DNA of 24,991 nt, taken from Syntrophomonadaceae bacterium. GTDB taxonomy: Bacteria; Bacillota; Dethiobacteria; DTU022. Shown here piece after piece: positions 22,013 through 24,991 of this stretch. Numbering within the stretch: the first letter of the stretch is position 1; every line of letters begins with the position of its first letter. The stretch spans positions 1 to 24,991 of the forward strand of contig SLSE01000082.1 in NCBI GenBank assembly GCA_007130585.1, in the 5' to 3' direction. Below the pieces are notes generated by a model. It had not been told where the DNA came from and searched no databases. It was given only the letters and a program-made list of their open reading frames with translations. The position numbers were made by a program, and so were the translations under genes.

Positions 22013-24232
22013 TTGGCAGGCAAACCGGACGTAAAACCCGGCAACCACATCCCCGAAATGCAATTATTAAAGTTGACCGATGATAACAATATTTGGATGA
22101 AAAGCCTTTTTCATGCCGCTCAAATCGGAATCGGCTTTGTCTCACATCCAGATCGCATTTTTCTCCATTTAAATAATAAGCTTTGCGAAATGACCGGTTA
22201 CAGCGCCAGCGAACTGCTTGGTCAGAGCACGCGCCTGCTATATCATTCGGAGAAAGATTACGAACGTATTGGCAGGCTTAGCCAGGCAGAAATCCGGGAC
22301 AAAGGTCTGGGATCGGCAGAAGTCACATGGGTGCGCAAGGACGGTACCCTTATCGATGTCCTGCTGCACAGCAGCCCCCTTGATCCCGGATATGTTGAGT
22401 CCGGCCTTGCCTTCACGGCTATTGATATAACTGAACGCAAACTTGCTGAATTATTGCTGGAACGCAGCCATGAGTGGTACCGTGCCATGGCTGAGGACAT
22501 ACCGGCCCTGGTCTGCCGCTTAACTGCCGATCTGACTTTTACATACGCAAACGATGCCTACTGCTCGTTTATCGGCAAACAACGCCGGGACATTATCGGC
22601 AGCCACCTTTCTTTATTTGTCCCTCCACGGCACTTTTCGACGGTGAACAATCATTTGAGATCGCTAAACAATAACCATCCCATCGACACTCATGAGCATA
22701 CCAACACTTCGCGGGACGGCATTTTGCGCTGGGTGCGCTGGACTAACAGGGCAATTTTTAATTCTGATAGCATGCTTACGGAATATCTTTGCATTGGAGA
22801 AGACATTGATGAGCAGAAAAAGTATTACGACGCCCTGCAGCAAAGTGAAGCAGTAAAAAGCTCAATAGTCGAGGCGATCCCCGATACACTGATTCGGTAT
22901 AACCATGAAGGATGCTACCTTGACATCCTGACCAGCGATGAAGACAAGCTTTTTATGCCGCGCCAGCAAATGCTCGGGAGAAATGTCAATGAAGTACTGC
23001 CCGCGCCCTTATCCGAACAGGTTTTAGGCAGTATCCGGGCCGCCCTGGAAACCGGTAAGTTACAAAACCTTGAGTACGCCCTGGAAACTCAAAATGGAGC
23101 CAGGCTGTTTGAAAGCCGCTTTAAAGCATCCGGCCCCGAAGAGGTGATTGCTTTTATCAGGGACATTACAGACCGGAAACGTTATGAAAGACAGCTGAAA
23201 TTCTTAAGTTTCCACGATCAGCTGACAGGGCTTTACAACCGGGCCTTTTTTGAAGCGGAATTGAAAAGGCTTAATCAAAGCGTGGAGTATCCCGTTACAA
23301 TTGTATGCTCCGACCTGGACGGGTTGAAAATGATTAATGATACCAGCGGCCTAAAAAAAGGCGACGAGATGCTGGTAACCTGCTCTGAAATTATCAAAAA
23401 GTCCCTGCGCAGATCCGACCTGCTGGCCCGAACCGGCGGAGATGAATTTACCGCAGTTCTTCCCAGGACAAGCGGAGAAGCCGCTGAGATTATAAGCGCT
23501 CAAATCCGGGAAAATATCCGCCGTTATAATCAAACTCATACCGACCTGCCGTTAAGCGTATCACTCGGAATCGCCACTGCTGAAACCGCGGAGCAGTCAC
23601 TTTTTGACCTGTTTAAAAGGGCCGACGATTTAATGAACCGGGACAAATTGTCCCGCAGCACGAGCTTTCGCAACCAGATAGTTGAAACGCTCCTGGCGGC
23701 CCTTGCCGAAAGAGATTTTGTTACCGAAGGGCATACCAGGCGCCTTTCCGAACTGTGTCAGGCCCTGGGCTCTGCCGCCTGTATCACCTCTCAACAGCTT
23801 TCCAACCTGGCCCTGTTGGCCCGCGTTCATGATCTCGGCAAAGTGGGGATTCCGGATCAAATATTATTTAAAGAAGGCCCCCTGGATAAAAAAAAGTGGG
23901 AAACCATGAAGAAACACTCCGAAATAGGTCACCGTATAGCGCTGGCTTCTCCGGAACTTTCTGCCATAGCTGATTTAATATTAATGCACCAGGAAAGATA
24001 CGACGGCACGGGTTACCCCCTGGGGTTGGCAGGGCAGGAAATACCGGTAGAATGCCGTATCCTGGCCATTGCAGATGCCTTTGATGCGATGACAAATGAC
24101 CGCCCCTATCGTCGTGCCATGAGCGTTCAGGAAGCGATTACCGAATTGGAAGCCAATTCCGGAACCCAGTTCGATTCCGCCCTGGTTAGCATATTTATAT
24201 CGCTGCTGGAAGGGGGGCGAATCATTGCCTGA
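22013..24232 (+). CDS. PAS-PAS-PAS-GGDEF-HD-GYP sensor: cyclic-di-GMP synthesis and breakdown
   Basis: This 739-residue protein has no obvious membrane segment, so it is probably a cytosolic sensor. Three PAS domains (about 28-145, 152-270, 277-392) each end in a DIT/DID-E/D-K linker. The GGDEF domain (about 395-545) has HDQLTGLYNR, SDLDGLKMIND, intact GGDEF (475-479) and an inhibitory RxxD site at R466-D469. The usual His after NDT is replaced by Leu (NDTSGLKKGD). The HD-GYP phosphodiesterase domain (about 555-735) has TEGHTRR, HD (606-607) in VHDLGKVGIPD, KKHSEIGH, and HQERYDGTGYP (659-669), where the common HHE is HQE. TTG is the start: GGAGGG ends 7 bases before it and no ATG is better placed. 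Its end overlaps the next sensor gene. Confidence 0.92.
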   Translation: MAGKPDVKPGNHIPEMQLLKLTDDNNIWMKSLFHAAQIGIGFVSHPDRIFLHLNNKLCEMTGYSASELLGQSTRLLYHSEKDYERIGRLSQAEIRDKGLGSAEVTWVRKDGTLIDVLLHSSPLDPGYVESGLAFTAIDITERKLAELLLERSHEWYRAMAEDIPALVCRLTADLTFTYANDAYCSFIGKQRRDIIGSHLSLFVPPRHFSTVNNHLRSLNNNHPIDTHEHTNTSRDGILRWVRWTNRAIFNSDSMLTEYLCIGEDIDEQKKYYDALQQSEAVKSSIVEAIPDTLIRYNHEGCYLDILTSDEDKLFMPRQQMLGRNVNEVLPAPLSEQVLGSIRAALETGKLQNLEYALETQNGARLFESRFKASGPEEVIAFIRDITDRKRYERQLKFLSFHDQLTGLYNRAFFEAELKRLNQSVEYPVTIVCSDLDGLKMINDTSGLKKGDEMLVTCSEIIKKSLRRSDLLARTGGDEFTAVLPRTSGEAAEIISAQIRENIRRYNQTHTDLPLSVSLGIATAETAEQSLFDLFKRADDLMNRDKLSRSTSFRNQIVETLLAALAERDFVTEGHTRRLSELCQALGSAACITSQQLSNLALLARVHDLGKVGIPDQILFKEGPLDKKKWETMKKHSEIGHRIALASPELSAIADLILMHQERYDGTGYPLGLAGQEIPVECRILAIADAFDAMTNDRPYRRAMSVQEAITELEANSGTQFDSALVSIFISLLEGGRIIA

Positions 24233-24991
24233 TAATAATCATGAAAGCCCGGAAGAAATTTTATATCGCAACAAACTGCTGGAGGCCCTCTTCAAAAATT
24301 CCACGGACGCCATCGCCTATTTTGATCAGCAAAACCGGATTATTGACATAAACCGCAACTTTCAGGAACTTTTTGGTTATTCTCTGGCCGAAGTGGAAGG
24401 ATTCGCGGTTGACGATATTATGGACATGAGCAAGCCAAATTCGGCAAACCGGGAATACACCGAAAATATCCGTGCCGGTAAGACGATAATAGCTGAAGAT
24501 ATCCGCCACACAAAACAGGGCAGCCCGGTGGAAGTTATGATAAAAGGCATTCCTGTTGTTATAAACGATAGGTTTTGCGGCGGGTATGCAATCTATTCTG
24601 ATATTACAGAGCGCAAAAAAACGGCAAACCGCCTGCAGGAAAGAGAAAGGCAGCTTAACAGCCTCCTGGATAATATCCCGGGCATGTTTTACCGGTGCAG
24701 GAATGACTCCAGCTGGACCATGGAATATGTCAGCAACGGCTGCCTGAAACTAACCGGCTATAAACCGCGGGACCTGATTGACAATAAAACCGTAGCCTAT
24801 AATAACGTGATTCATCCCGACTACCGCAAATCGCTCCGTGATTTATGGCAGTTGAAGCTATCCCAGGGTCTTCCTTCAGAGTCTGAGTACCTGATCACTA
24901 CCTCCAGCGGAGAAAACAGGTGGGTCTGGGAAAGGGGTAAGGGTATTTATAATAAAAGGGGAAAAGTGCTTTTTATTGAGGGATTCATCAC
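24225..24991 (+). CDS. PAS-domain sensor protein, N-terminal part (3' end outside window)
   Basis: The frame is open from TTG 24225 to the window end, giving about 255 residues (MPDNNHESPEEILYRNKLLE...). The start overlaps the upstream sensor's stop by 8 bases and is preceded by GGAAGGGGGG, so it is probably translationally coupled. The first PAS domain covers about residues 15-135: IAYFDQQNRIIDINRNFQEL, GYSLAEVEG, then YSDITERKK. A short coiled linker (RLQERERQLNSLLDNI) leads to a second PAS with a PAC-like end (PAS_3 type, SSGENRWVWERGKGIY). The output domain lies beyond the window; it may be GGDEF, HD-GYP or histidine kinase. The pairing with the c-di-GMP enzyme suggests one signalling unit. 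Confidence 0.85.
   Translation, partial: MPDNNHESPEEILYRNKLLEALFKNSTDAIAYFDQQNRIIDINRNFQELFGYSLAEVEGFAVDDIMDMSKPNSANREYTENIRAGKTIIAEDIRHTKQGSPVEVMIKGIPVVINDRFCGGYAIYSDITERKKTANRLQERERQLNSLLDNIPGMFYRCRNDSSWTMEYVSNGCLKLTGYKPRDLIDNKTVAYNNVIHPDYRKSLRDLWQLKLSQGLPSESEYLITTSSGENRWVWERGKGIYNKRGKVLFIEGFI

Noticed and set aside
1..24991. CRISPR array, tRNA/rRNA genes, prophage or insertion sequence
   Set aside because: No spaced direct repeats, tRNA cloverleaf, rRNA-like stretch, integrase or transposase frame was seen on either strand.

Overview
The window looks like a stretch of an anaerobic, spore-former-type Firmicute (Clostridia-like) genome of roughly even base composition. I infer this from the gene families: DUF1847, a clostridial-type radical SAM protein, YgiQ, YczE, a fused TRAP-TAXI permease and HD-GYP signalling. 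Strong AGGAGG-type ribosome sites and sigma-A-like promoters fit the same group. A BCCT (betaine-type) transporter and a very acidic, proline-rich linker on the surface lipoprotein would suit a salt- or alkali-adapted organism, but that is weak evidence. No rRNA, tRNA, CRISPR array, phage gene or transposase was seen.

Layout. 1-471 is the 3' end of a nitronate monooxygenase/FabK-like flavoenzyme, followed by a terminator. 665-2116 is an SLC13-type anion transporter and 2213-2854 a Cys-rich DUF1847 protein. A 466-base leader region with a good promoter precedes a TRAP-TAXI transporter: a lipoprotein receptor at 3321-4433 and a fused permease at 4568-6616, separated by a 15-bp hairpin. The pair ends at a strong bidirectional terminator (6641-6674), which also serves the convergent minus-strand operon. 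That operon (12803 down to 6753) encodes, in order of transcription, a MmgE/PrpD protein, a 2Fe-2S plus 2x4Fe-4S protein, a fumarate-reductase-like flavoprotein, and citrate-lyase-like beta (CitE) and alpha (CitF) subunits. Divergent from it is a BCCT transporter (13117-14619) with its own promoter.

The right half has two divergent radical SAM genes (14908-15792 minus; ygiQ 15963-17810 plus) and a YczE-like membrane protein. A 28-bp perfect palindrome of repeat type follows. Next come an unusual single polypeptide joining a glutathione-synthetase-like ATP-grasp ligase to an N-formylglutamate amidohydrolase domain (18754-20730), an SDR oxidoreductase, a PAS-PAS-PAS-GGDEF-HD-GYP protein, and the start of an overlapping PAS sensor gene that runs off the window.

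How the genes may work together. The five-gene minus operon reads as a dehydrogenation/hydration/C-C cleavage module for a di- or tricarboxylate. For example, tricarballylate would go to cis-aconitate, citrate, then acetate plus oxaloacetate. Alternatively, methylsuccinate would go to mesaconate, citramalate, then acetate plus pyruvate. It could also run with the redox step as a reductase. Three transporters flank it (SLC13, TRAP-TAXI and BCCT). No acyl-carrier (CitD) or CitC/G/X gene is adjacent. This operon and the ATP-grasp/amidohydrolase fusion are the two places where new biology is most likely.
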